A stretch of 5,285 bases of DNA from Bacteroidota bacterium (GTDB lineage Bacteria; Bacteroidota; Bacteroidia; AKYH767-A; JABDAW01). The stretch spans positions 1 through 5,285 of the forward strand of contig JAHEYM010000285.1 of the NCBI GenBank assembly GCA_023251595.1, written 5' to 3'. The notes below the pieces were generated by a model. That model was not told where the DNA came from and made no database searches. It saw nothing but the letters and a program-made list of their open reading frames with translations. Numbering within the stretch: the stretch's first letter is position 1; the number at the start of each line of letters is the position of its first letter. This document shows, piece after piece, positions 1-5,233 of the stretch. Made by a program: the position numbers and the translations under genes.

Positions 1-1190
1 TCCTTATTTGCTTGAAAATATGCGTATTCACCAGACTCATCAAACCCTGTAAAATTTGTCACTTCCCATTTTCCGGAAGTGAGTTGATATATTAACTTAC
101 CTTCTGTATTATATAAATAAAGATGATTATGTCCGTCACGCATACTCTGCCACACAAATTCATCCGGTTTTCCATTCACAAAAACCATGGGATGCAAAGG
201 TTGAACATACTTATCATCCTGTTCTTCAAATAAAGTTTTTTCAAACACTCCGGTTGTGGCGTTATAACGATTAAACCGCAAATGATTCTGATCGCGGTTT
301 AAAACGGCTATATATATATGTTTCTCGTCCGGGCTCCATGCAATATTTGTGAGATATTGTTCGACGGGCTCTCCGGTTTGAATAAATATTTTCTTTCCGG
401 TTTTTATTGAATATATACCAACCGTAACATGGTGACTTTTATCGCCGGCGAATGGATATTTAATTATATTGGCTTTCGCCGGTTTTACTGACCAATCCAC
501 GACCGGATAATCAGTTACCATGGTTTGATCCATTCGGTAGAATGCAAGAAAATTTCCGTTTGGTGACCAGAAAGTTCCTTTGAAAATTCCGAATTCATCG
601 CGATGAACACTCTGACCATTCACAATATTTTTCTCAGTATCACTCGTCACAGATATTACTTTACCATGATCATATATATATAAATTATTTTCAATTGTAT
701 AGGCGATATTTTTTGTTGTAGGTTCCGTTTCTTGATTGGCGGCGGCGGCGTCCAGGTCAACGGCATCTGTCGTATCCAATTTGTTTCCTTCAAAATTGTA
801 GGTCAACAGATATTTTTCTTTTTCAAATGTAAATGATTTTTCATTTATCCATGTAATTGAAGGAAAATGAGTCAGTGTGTCGAGAGACATTTGTTTCATC
901 CCGGAATTCAGCTTTTCAAGCGGGAGCATGTCAAGTGTACCTGCCCTGCTGGTCGGAGATTGAACCGTCAGAACTTCGTGCCGGGCGGAAGTATCTATGT
1001 ATGAATACCGATCAGAATCCTTAATCCACATAAGCTGAATCATCTTTGCAGGAGCAAGGGCAGAACGTGAGCGGATGATGGCGTCTTCCATTGTCAACAC
1101 TTTATTCTGCGAAAGGCAAGCCCCAACAGAGAGAAAGAGAAAGAGAGAGAGAAAGAGAAAGAGAAGGGTAATTGGCGATGTTGTTTTCAT
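1..1190 (-). CDS. S9B prolyl peptidase (DPP IV / prolyl tripeptidyl peptidase type), N-terminal part, cut by the window edge
   Basis: An uninterrupted minus-strand reading frame starts at ATG 1190-1188 and is still open at base 1, giving 396 codons of a protein family usually about 700-750 residues long. The N-terminus (MKTTSPIT, then a Leu/Phe/Ser core, then LSVGAC) is a lipoprotein signal peptide with the lipid-accepting Cys at residue 25. No acidic residues follow it, so a periplasmic location is more likely than the surface. The rest is the beta-propeller domain. The hallmark HRDEFGI (residues 196-202) is followed by FWSPNG and FYRMDQTMVTDYP, typical of Bacteroidota DPP IV and prolyl tripeptidyl peptidases. 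Glu199 should be the glutamate that binds the substrate's free N-terminus. Family knowledge: these enzymes remove di- or tripeptides after proline in peptide catabolism. The catalytic Ser/Asp/His domain lies outside the window, so activity and exact specificity cannot be judged. No Shine-Dalgarno sequence precedes the start. Confidence 0.9.
   Translation of the reverse strand, partial: MKTTSPITLLFLFLSLFLFLSVGACLSQNKVLTMEDAIIRSRSALAPAKMIQLMWIKDSDRYSYIDTSARHEVLTVQSPTSRAGTLDMLPLEKLNSGMKQMSLDTLTHFPSITWINEKSFTFEKEKYLLTYNFEGNKLDTTDAVDLDAAAANQETEPTTKNIAYTIENNLYIYDHGKVISVTSDTEKNIVNGQSVHRDEFGIFKGTFWSPNGNFLAFYRMDQTMVTDYPVVDWSVKPAKANIIKYPFAGDKSHHVTVGIYSIKTGKKIFIQTGEPVEQYLTNIAWSPDEKHIYIAVLNRDQNHLRFNRYNATTGVFEKTLFEEQDDKYVQPLHPMVFVNGKPDEFVWQSMRDGHNHLYLYNTEGKLIYQLTSGKWEVTNFTGFDESGEYAYFQANK
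1128..1163 (-). repeat. Perfect 18-bp tandem duplication in the peptidase signal peptide
   Basis: On the coding strand the 18-mer CTCTTTCTCTTTCTCTCT occurs twice back to back (1163-1146 and 1145-1128) without a mismatch, encoding LFLFLS twice. It lies inside a 41-base tract that is purely purine on the plus strand (1128-1168). The unit is a multiple of three, so gain or loss of a whole unit would lengthen or shorten the hydrophobic core by six residues without a frameshift. Slippage of the internal 2-bp CT steps would instead break the frame. Confidence 0.9.
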
Positions 1191-1244
1191 GACATGAGGA
1201 AATTTTGCGCAATGATAAGCAAAAGTTGGGACTGAGTCAGATAC

Positions 1245-1261
1245 AGTTCTTAATGAGAACT
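1245..1261. promoter_or_regulatory. Short inverted repeat between divergent genes
   Basis: AGTTCT and AGAACT form perfect 6-bp arms around the 5-base spacer TAATG, in the 135-bp region between the peptidase start (1190) and the small metal-binding-like gene (1326). It could be an operator serving one or both genes. A 6-bp inverted repeat can also arise by chance, and no clear Bacteroidota promoter pair was found beside it. Confidence 0.25.
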
Positions 1262-1325
1262 TCATGTGAATAAGCGAATATTTGCGATTCATTGAATCTA
1301 AAACCCATTCTAAATACATTTTGTT

Positions 1326-1622
1326 ATGAAAAAACTTCTTCTGATTCCCGTCACATTATGCTTTGTCGCAGTAGGTTTTGCGCAACAAGCGGCACCAACT
1401 TCTGCCACAAAAAGACCACTCGCCGAAGTTTCAAAAATGCCAGGTGATAAACACGTAATTGCCACAAAATTTCATTGTCCCAAATGCGATTATGTCAGTA
1501 CAAAAACCGGAAAATGCCCTACACACAACGTAGATCTGATTGCGATGGCAGTAAAAGCACAAACTGCAACTAAATCAACTGCTGTAAAATCCAAGCCTGT
1601 AGCTAAACCTGCAAGCAAATAG
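1326..1622 (+). CDS. Small exported protein with a heavy-metal-binding-domain-like CxxC...CxxH motif
   Basis: This 98-residue protein begins with a signal peptide (MKKLLLIPVTLCFVAVGFA, probable cleavage after residue 19 before QQAAP), so it should be periplasmic or secreted. The centre carries FHCPKC (residues 49-54) and GKCPTHNVDL (62-71). Spacing and the GKCP...DL ending resemble the heavy-metal-binding domain found in metal-efflux proteins and P-type ATPases, classically CPMH...GKCPKCGMDL. Four likely ligands are visible: Cys51, Cys54, Cys64 and His67. Compared with the classical motif, the Cys and His at the fourth position of each half are exchanged. The C-terminal 25 residues are a Lys/Ala/Thr/Ser tail, probably disordered. 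The ATG is preceded by AT-rich DNA without a Shine-Dalgarno sequence, as usual in this phylum. A terminator follows directly, so the gene appears monocistronic. No metal-transport gene adjoins it. Metal binding is inferred from the motif only. Confidence 0.8.
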   Translation: MKKLLLIPVTLCFVAVGFAQQAAPTSATKRPLAEVSKMPGDKHVIATKFHCPKCDYVSTKTGKCPTHNVDLIAMAVKAQTATKSTAVKSKPVAKPASK

Positions 1623-1627
1623 TACCG

Positions 1628-1654
1628 CGAGGCAACTTTTAGCGGGTTGTCTCG
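1628..1654 (+). other. Hairpin just after the stop codon of the small exported protein gene
   Basis: CGAGGCAAC and GTTGTCTCG form a 9-bp stem (one G-U wobble) with a 9-base loop, starting five bases after the stop codon. The sequence after it is T/G-mixed rather than a pure T run, so it is not a classical terminator by itself. It may stabilise the mRNA 3' end or assist the terminator 17 bases downstream. Confidence 0.5.
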
Positions 1655-1670
1655 ATTTGGTTTGGGATTG

Positions 1671-1702
1671 AGCCATCTGCCGAAAGGAAGATGGCTTTTT
1701 TT
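1671..1702 (+). terminator. Intrinsic terminator of the small exported protein gene
   Basis: AGCCATCT (1671-1678) pairs with AGATGGCT (1689-1696). Inside, CC and GG can close a GAAA tetraloop. A run of seven T residues (1696-1702) begins at the last stem base. The T run is on the plus strand only; read on the minus strand the hairpin is followed by CAATCCC, so it serves the plus-strand gene rather than the converging lipase gene. Confidence 0.85.
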
Positions 1703-1708
1703 ATGCAT

Positions 1709-2929
1709 TTACTGCAGGATTTTGAACTGATCGAAGAAGTTTTTACACCCAATCAGTGCAGGATAAACACAACCCCCATGATCAGCCGTTGAATCTGCAT
1801 CAAAAACTTCAACATTTGGTGCTCCTAATGCAACAAACCGGTTAAACGCATTGATCGCGTTCAGATAAGTGACGTTGCTGTCTGATTTACAATAGGTTAA
1901 ACGCGTAGGCGACATAGGTTTCCACTCCATGAGATCATTATCTCTCAATGCCAGTCTGAAAGGACTATTCTGGTTGACGAGGAAATCGGCTAACAGAGCT
2001 GAATCAAGTACATTTTTAATCGGGAGTGGCATCAAACTGTCGACGATACTACTCCCGTGATAACCATCAATGTAGGGGGTAATAGTAGTATTGTATGGAG
2101 GGCGCATGGTACTCGCGAGATCTGGATACATGTGATAGACATTCACGTAGGAATTCAGAAGATACGGTAGATAGAAGGGTGAAGGATAGTTTCCATCTGA
2201 TAATAACATATCTTTCTGGGCTCCGGAACAATCATAAGGACCTGACATCCCGCATGCTGCTGTAACATGGAATTCTGACGAATAATTTTCCTGAATTTCT
2301 TTGTATGCAGCAATTGCCGCATGACCCCCTTGCGAATATCCGCAAACAAAAAGTTGATTGTTCATCTGAAATCCTCTTGCAATCCCTATTCGACGTGTTG
2401 CACGAAGAAAATCTATTGTGGCAGTTGCCTCCGTTTTCGCGTGTATGTACGGATGAAAGCCGGGTGAATCGCCTAAGCCGATATAATCCGGAAGTACCAT
2501 AACATATCCTTCAGAGCCAAACGCGATTGCAATCATGAATTCATTACTCTCGTAGGATGGAACACCGTACCGCTCGAAGGAAGTACCATGTTCATAAGTG
2601 CATAGTGGAAAATGTTTTGTTACATCGCGGGGAACGGCGAGTAAACCGGACGCTATCGTCATGTTTCCTGCTGCATCGAGACTTCGGTATATCACCTTAT
2701 AAACATCAAGAGCATACTGGATATGAATGAGAACCGGGATTAACGGATTATAAGATCTTAAAACCGAATCGATATCCGTAACCGAATAACTGTGTGTAAG
2801 TGTAATGGTGACGGGATCGCCGCGATACTCTTGCACACTCTTCAGCGCATGATCGTCTTTCTTACACGCAACTGTTAGCAGCCCTACCAGAGACATGCAA
2901 TAAAGCAGATACTTGAATTTTGTTTTCAT
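1709..2929 (-). CDS. Secretory-lipase-like alpha/beta hydrolase, predicted surface lipoprotein
   Basis: ATG at 2929-2927 gives 406 residues. A longer reading from TTG at 2953 is rejected because that codon forms part of the -7 promoter box, and because MKTKFKYLLYCMSLVGLLTVAC is a complete lipoprotein signal peptide beginning at the ATG. Lipidation would be at Cys22. The following KKDD fits the Bacteroidota export signal (Cys-X-Lys-Asp/Glu-Asp/Glu) that sends lipoproteins to the cell surface. The fold is shown by YEHGTSF (residues 112-118, probable oxyanion region), PDYIGLGDSPG followed by HPYIHAKTEA (from 147), the nucleophile elbow GYSQGG with Ser199, a probable acid Asp350 in YCKSDSNVTY, and His384 in DHGGCVYPAL. 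This order matches the secretory lipase (LIP) family of esterases. The substrate is unknown; an acyl ester or lipid is inferred. Several Cys residues outside the signal peptide could form disulfides. The TPR-like gene ends 41 bases upstream, so read-through expression is possible besides its own promoter. Confidence 0.85.
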   Translation of the reverse strand: MKTKFKYLLYCMSLVGLLTVACKKDDHALKSVQEYRGDPVTITLTHSYSVTDIDSVLRSYNPLIPVLIHIQYALDVYKVIYRSLDAAGNMTIASGLLAVPRDVTKHFPLCTYEHGTSFERYGVPSYESNEFMIAIAFGSEGYVMVLPDYIGLGDSPGFHPYIHAKTEATATIDFLRATRRIGIARGFQMNNQLFVCGYSQGGHAAIAAYKEIQENYSSEFHVTAACGMSGPYDCSGAQKDMLLSDGNYPSPFYLPYLLNSYVNVYHMYPDLASTMRPPYNTTITPYIDGYHGSSIVDSLMPLPIKNVLDSALLADFLVNQNSPFRLALRDNDLMEWKPMSPTRLTYCKSDSNVTYLNAINAFNRFVALGAPNVEVFDADSTADHGGCVYPALIGCKNFFDQFKILQ

Positions 2930-2950
2930 AAAAGGGGCTTTAAGGGGATG

Positions 2951-2981
2951 CAAATATATTGTTCCTTTTGTTATGCATCAA
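2951..2981 (-). promoter_or_regulatory. Bacteroidota-type sigma promoter for the lipase gene
   Basis: On the minus strand TATATTTG (2958-2951) matches the -7 consensus TAnnTTTG exactly, and TTG (2981-2979) sits 20 bases upstream as the -33 element. Transcription should begin about 5-7 bases downstream of the -7 box, leaving a leader of about 15 bases before ATG 2929. The -33 element lies within the last codons of the upstream TPR-like gene, whose stop codon is at 2973-2971. Confidence 0.75.
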
Positions 2982-4530
2982 TTTCTGCTCTGACGTCCGG
3001 AGGAAAAGTTTCCAGAAATTGATCTCGTACCAACTGGGGAATTGATTTTCCCGCAATTTTGCTGTTGACCCATATTTCAATTTCTTCAACACCCAGTTCT
3101 CGTTTCAAAGGGTTGTCCTTGCGAAATTTTGCGATCTCATCCCTCAACTCGATATAAATTGGATGTCGCTTTTGGATTATACTTTTCTCCGCTAATTTTT
3201 TCAAATATTTTAAAATTAACCTTTCGAAAGAGACCGTTTCGTCATTTCCCTTAAAATGACGATTCAGCGCATTAATCTTTTCGATGATATCCTTGTCTGT
3301 ATTCATCTCAAAGAAAAACAGAAGTTCGAGGACACGGGCAAAATCCTGAATATCTTTTCGAGTATCCGACTTTTTTTCGTTCAGGATCATATTCAACCAT
3401 TTATGAGCTGATTTCATTTTATGTCCAAAAAAATAAATGATGGTGAAATTGTAATAATTTATTAATGCTCTCGATTTTGTAGTCTGCTGCTTCAACTCTG
3501 CAAATCCTTCTTCGAGAATATTTTCTACAAGATCGATCCCTTTCTGAATTTCCCCTGTATTCATATAATACAATAATTCTGTTGAACCCATGTGCTTCAC
3601 ATAGTGTATACGGAGTGAAGGATTTTCCGCTAAAAATTTTTTCATTTTTGTCATTGCTTCCTGATGTTCCCGAAAACGATTTAGAAATCGGCAAGCTCGT
3701 ATATAAATATTATACTCTCCAAAATATCTTAACGGTTCATCTTTGATCCTTGCCTCATCGCTTTCGAGCAGTTGAATGCTGCTTCGCTGTATTTCTAAAG
3801 ACTTTTCCGGATTGGAGCACAAGTTGTGGTAAACCCGATGCGACATAAAAAAACAATGTTTCGAACTAAATGTAACTGCTCTGGTATAATCCGTCATTAA
3901 ATCATTCTCCATTATAGCTTTTACCACCTCTGTATTTTTCTCGTGAAGAAAATGTTGTTCTTTGTAAATAAAAGTAATTTTACTATATAGATACTGATAT
4001 TGCGTTTCAACTTCCATCAATTCGATCACCCGCACCCTTTTTGACTGCAATGTTTCCAGTTTCTCCATGGCATCAATTGCTTTTCCATAGAATAGAAGTC
4101 TCCTTTGTCTTTCATAGCACTCCAGCAAAGCCGGAAATTTTTCAAACCTTTCTGCAAGCTTCTCAATCTTACTGAGTATTCTCTCACTCTGGTCATATAA
4201 AAATTTAGAGGTGCAGATCATTTCATCGCAGAACAAATCCGAAATTTCCCGGGTTACATCTGCTCCTGAATAAAACTCGCGCAAACTTTTTCCAATGAGT
4301 TTTTTCAGATACAGCTTACCCGAATTCAGATCTCTAAGACCGTGTTTGTATATTATTTTATTTTTAATTGAAGCAGCATCATACACTTCCTGTTTGAGTA
4401 TCTCATCAAATAATTTCATATACTTGTTTTCGCCATGAAGGGTGTGCCGTTTAGCATAAATTTGCACGTACCTTTTTTCACTTGGTGTGAGTTTATGAAT
4501 TAGTTGGTGAAGTCCGTCGCTTAGCGTCAT
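2971..4530 (-). CDS. Hypothetical all-helical TPR-like protein, 519 residues
   Basis: No signal peptide or membrane segment is visible, so the protein should be cytoplasmic. It appears helical from end to end, rich in Leu, Lys and Glu. The N-terminal module (residues 1-88) contains LTPSEKRYVQIYAKRH, then NKYMKLFDEILKQEVYDA, then a basic KLYLKKLIGKSLREFY. It resembles an N-terminal region I recall from uncharacterised Bacteroidota proteins of similar length and could be a helix-turn-helix-like or protein-binding unit. Paired helices resembling degenerate tetratricopeptide repeats follow, for example around 315-345 and 354-384 (INYYNFTIIYFF then AHKWLNMIL). Family knowledge: such repeat scaffolds bind peptides or proteins; some are peptide-sensing regulators. 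That role is inference here. The start is the first ATG of the frame and lacks a Shine-Dalgarno sequence. The gene diverges from the Cys-rich gene at 4685, and the lipase gene lies 41 bases downstream in the same direction. No terminator separates these two. Confidence 0.85.
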   Translation of the reverse strand: MTLSDGLHQLIHKLTPSEKRYVQIYAKRHTLHGENKYMKLFDEILKQEVYDAASIKNKIIYKHGLRDLNSGKLYLKKLIGKSLREFYSGADVTREISDLFCDEMICTSKFLYDQSERILSKIEKLAERFEKFPALLECYERQRRLLFYGKAIDAMEKLETLQSKRVRVIELMEVETQYQYLYSKITFIYKEQHFLHEKNTEVVKAIMENDLMTDYTRAVTFSSKHCFFMSHRVYHNLCSNPEKSLEIQRSSIQLLESDEARIKDEPLRYFGEYNIYIRACRFLNRFREHQEAMTKMKKFLAENPSLRIHYVKHMGSTELLYYMNTGEIQKGIDLVENILEEGFAELKQQTTKSRALINYYNFTIIYFFGHKMKSAHKWLNMILNEKKSDTRKDIQDFARVLELLFFFEMNTDKDIIEKINALNRHFKGNDETVSFERLILKYLKKLAEKSIIQKRHPIYIELRDEIAKFRKDNPLKRELGVEEIEIWVNSKIAGKSIPQLVRDQFLETFPPDVRAEIDA

Positions 4531-4556
4531 ATGAGAGGATTTAAATTTTTAAGTTG

Positions 4557-4571
4557 TAATGCTTGGCATTA
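4557..4571. promoter_or_regulatory. Perfect palindrome, candidate operator between the TPR-like and Cys-rich genes
   Basis: TAATGC and GCATTA are perfect 6-bp arms around the spacer TTG, 26 bases upstream of the TPR-like start and 45 bases before the -7 box of the Cys-rich gene. An imperfect minus-strand -7 box (TATTTTAG, 4580-4573, one mismatch) adjoins it, which would place the TPR-like transcript start inside the palindrome. Arm symmetry and position are what is expected of a dimeric repressor site, but no binding protein is known. Confidence 0.4.
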
Positions 4572-4615
4572 TCTAAAATAAAGAAGAAATATTTTTTTCG
4601 TTCTCAAGAATAATT

Positions 4616-4623
4616 TATATTTG
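4616..4623 (+). promoter_or_regulatory. -7 promoter box of the Cys-rich protein gene
   Basis: TATATTTG is an exact match to TAnnTTTG and identical to the lipase gene's box. About 20 bases upstream there is only a T run (4592-4598) followed by CG, not a clean TTG, so the -33 element is weak. Predicted transcription start near 4629-4631 gives a leader of about 55 bases. The leader contains two direct copies of ATTCAAA (4644-4650 and 4656-4662) and no Shine-Dalgarno sequence. Confidence 0.6.
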
Positions 4624-4684
4624 CCGTTAAATAGTTCTTTCTCATTCAAATTATTATTCAAACAATCCTTTAAACTTACTTAAC

Positions 4685-5113
4685 ATGGCAAATCCAAAAT
4701 CCTACAGTCTCGCACTTTTCAAATTAAAATTTGATGCACAGTATATCAGTGTGATCGACATTGCCACGGGTGATGTAGTTGAGCAACGTGATATGACAAC
4801 TGATTCCCGTCTTTTGAAGATCTCAGGAACCGATTTTAAGCTTGAAGATGGAAAACTTAAAGCAAACTCAGAATTGTGCAATACCATCCACATGGATCGT
4901 GCAAATGCACTCATTAAACTGGATAACGCTTCAAGTATAGTTACAGGGCAGGATCCGGAAGATGGAGCTCCAATCACGACCTTCTATTGTTATAAGATTG
5001 AAACATGTCAGATTCAATTTGACTCTAATGGAACCTCCGTCTTTATTACATGTGAGTGTAATAACACTCCGGGGGCATGTTGTAATCCTTGCTACTCTAC
5101 CTATAAAATCTAG
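4685..5113 (+). CDS. Hypothetical cytoplasmic protein with a cysteine-rich C-terminus, 142 residues
   Basis: I do not recognise this family. The frame is well supported: it starts with ATG 61 bases after an exact -7 box and ends with TAG. There is no signal peptide or membrane segment, so it should stay in the reducing cytoplasm. Residues 1-100 look like a small beta-rich domain with alternating hydrophobic strands (YSLALFKLKF, YISVIDIATGDVVEQ). The protein has eight Cys residues, seven of them in the last 41: Cys102, 108, 123, 125, 132, 133 and 136, in the pattern CEC followed by PGACCNPC. Reduced clustered cysteines suggest metal binding, an Fe-S or zinc site, or a modified peptide precursor, but there is no maturase or transporter in the window to favour the last. 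It is divergent from the TPR-like gene, with a palindrome between them, so shared control is possible. No same-strand neighbour is seen downstream. Confidence 0.75.
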   Translation: MANPKSYSLALFKLKFDAQYISVIDIATGDVVEQRDMTTDSRLLKISGTDFKLEDGKLKANSELCNTIHMDRANALIKLDNASSIVTGQDPEDGAPITTFYCYKIETCQIQFDSNGTSVFITCECNNTPGACCNPCYSTYKI

Positions 5114-5123
5114 CGATTTTAAG

Positions 5124-5155
5124 GACTATTCATAGTCTCAGACTAGTTGTTTTTT
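5124..5155 (+). terminator. Possible weak terminator after the Cys-rich gene
   Basis: GACTA (5124-5128) and TAGTC (5133-5137) form a 5-bp stem with a TTCA loop ten bases after the stop codon. A six-T run (5150-5155) follows, but 12 bases separate it from the stem and the stem is short, so termination here would be inefficient. Confidence 0.3.
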
Positions 5156-5176
5156 AGAACGTGATTATTTTGCAAT

Positions 5177-5233
5177 AAGCTGATTGTCAGAAGTAATTAT
5201 ATTGCAAAGATATAATTACTTCGAATCAGACTT
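5177..5233. repeat. Long AT-rich imperfect inverted repeat (large hairpin)
   Basis: The core arms are GAAGTAATTATAT (5190-5202) and ATATAATTACTTC (5210-5222), a perfect 13-bp stem around a 7-base loop TTGCAAAG less its first T. After an internal loop, AAGCTGATT (5177-5185) pairs with AATCAG and CTT (5224-5233, one bulged A), adding nine more pairs. A seven-T run (5247-5253) follows 13 bases later on the plus strand. It could be a 3'-end structure for the Cys-rich transcript, a protein-binding palindrome or a remnant of a small repeat element. Confidence 0.7.

Noticed and set aside
738..750. GGC trinucleotide run encoding four alanines in the peptidase
   Set aside because: Only four units in a probable loop of the propeller; too short to be noteworthy.
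1210..1217. Minus-strand TATCATTG as the -7 box of the peptidase gene
   Set aside because: It has one mismatch and no TTG at the expected -33 distance.
1315..1323. TACATTTTG with an upstream TTG at 20 bases, as a promoter for the small exported protein gene
   Set aside because: The box has one extra base relative to TAnnTTTG, and transcription would start after the ATG at 1326.
1490..1708. Minus-strand open frame of 72 codons antisense to the small exported protein gene
   Set aside because: It overlaps a gene with a clear signal peptide and motif, runs through the terminator hairpins, and has no recognisable features.
2155..2502. Short open frames on both strands within the lipase gene
   Set aside because: They are shadows of the hydrolase reading frame, which carries all the conserved motifs.
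3419..3694. Minus-strand frame of 91 codons within the TPR-like gene
   Set aside because: It is out of frame with a long, intact helical protein and has no family resemblance.
4702..4977. Minus-strand frame of 91 codons antisense to the Cys-rich gene
   Set aside because: The plus-strand gene has an exact -7 box and a sensible start; the antisense frame lacks both.
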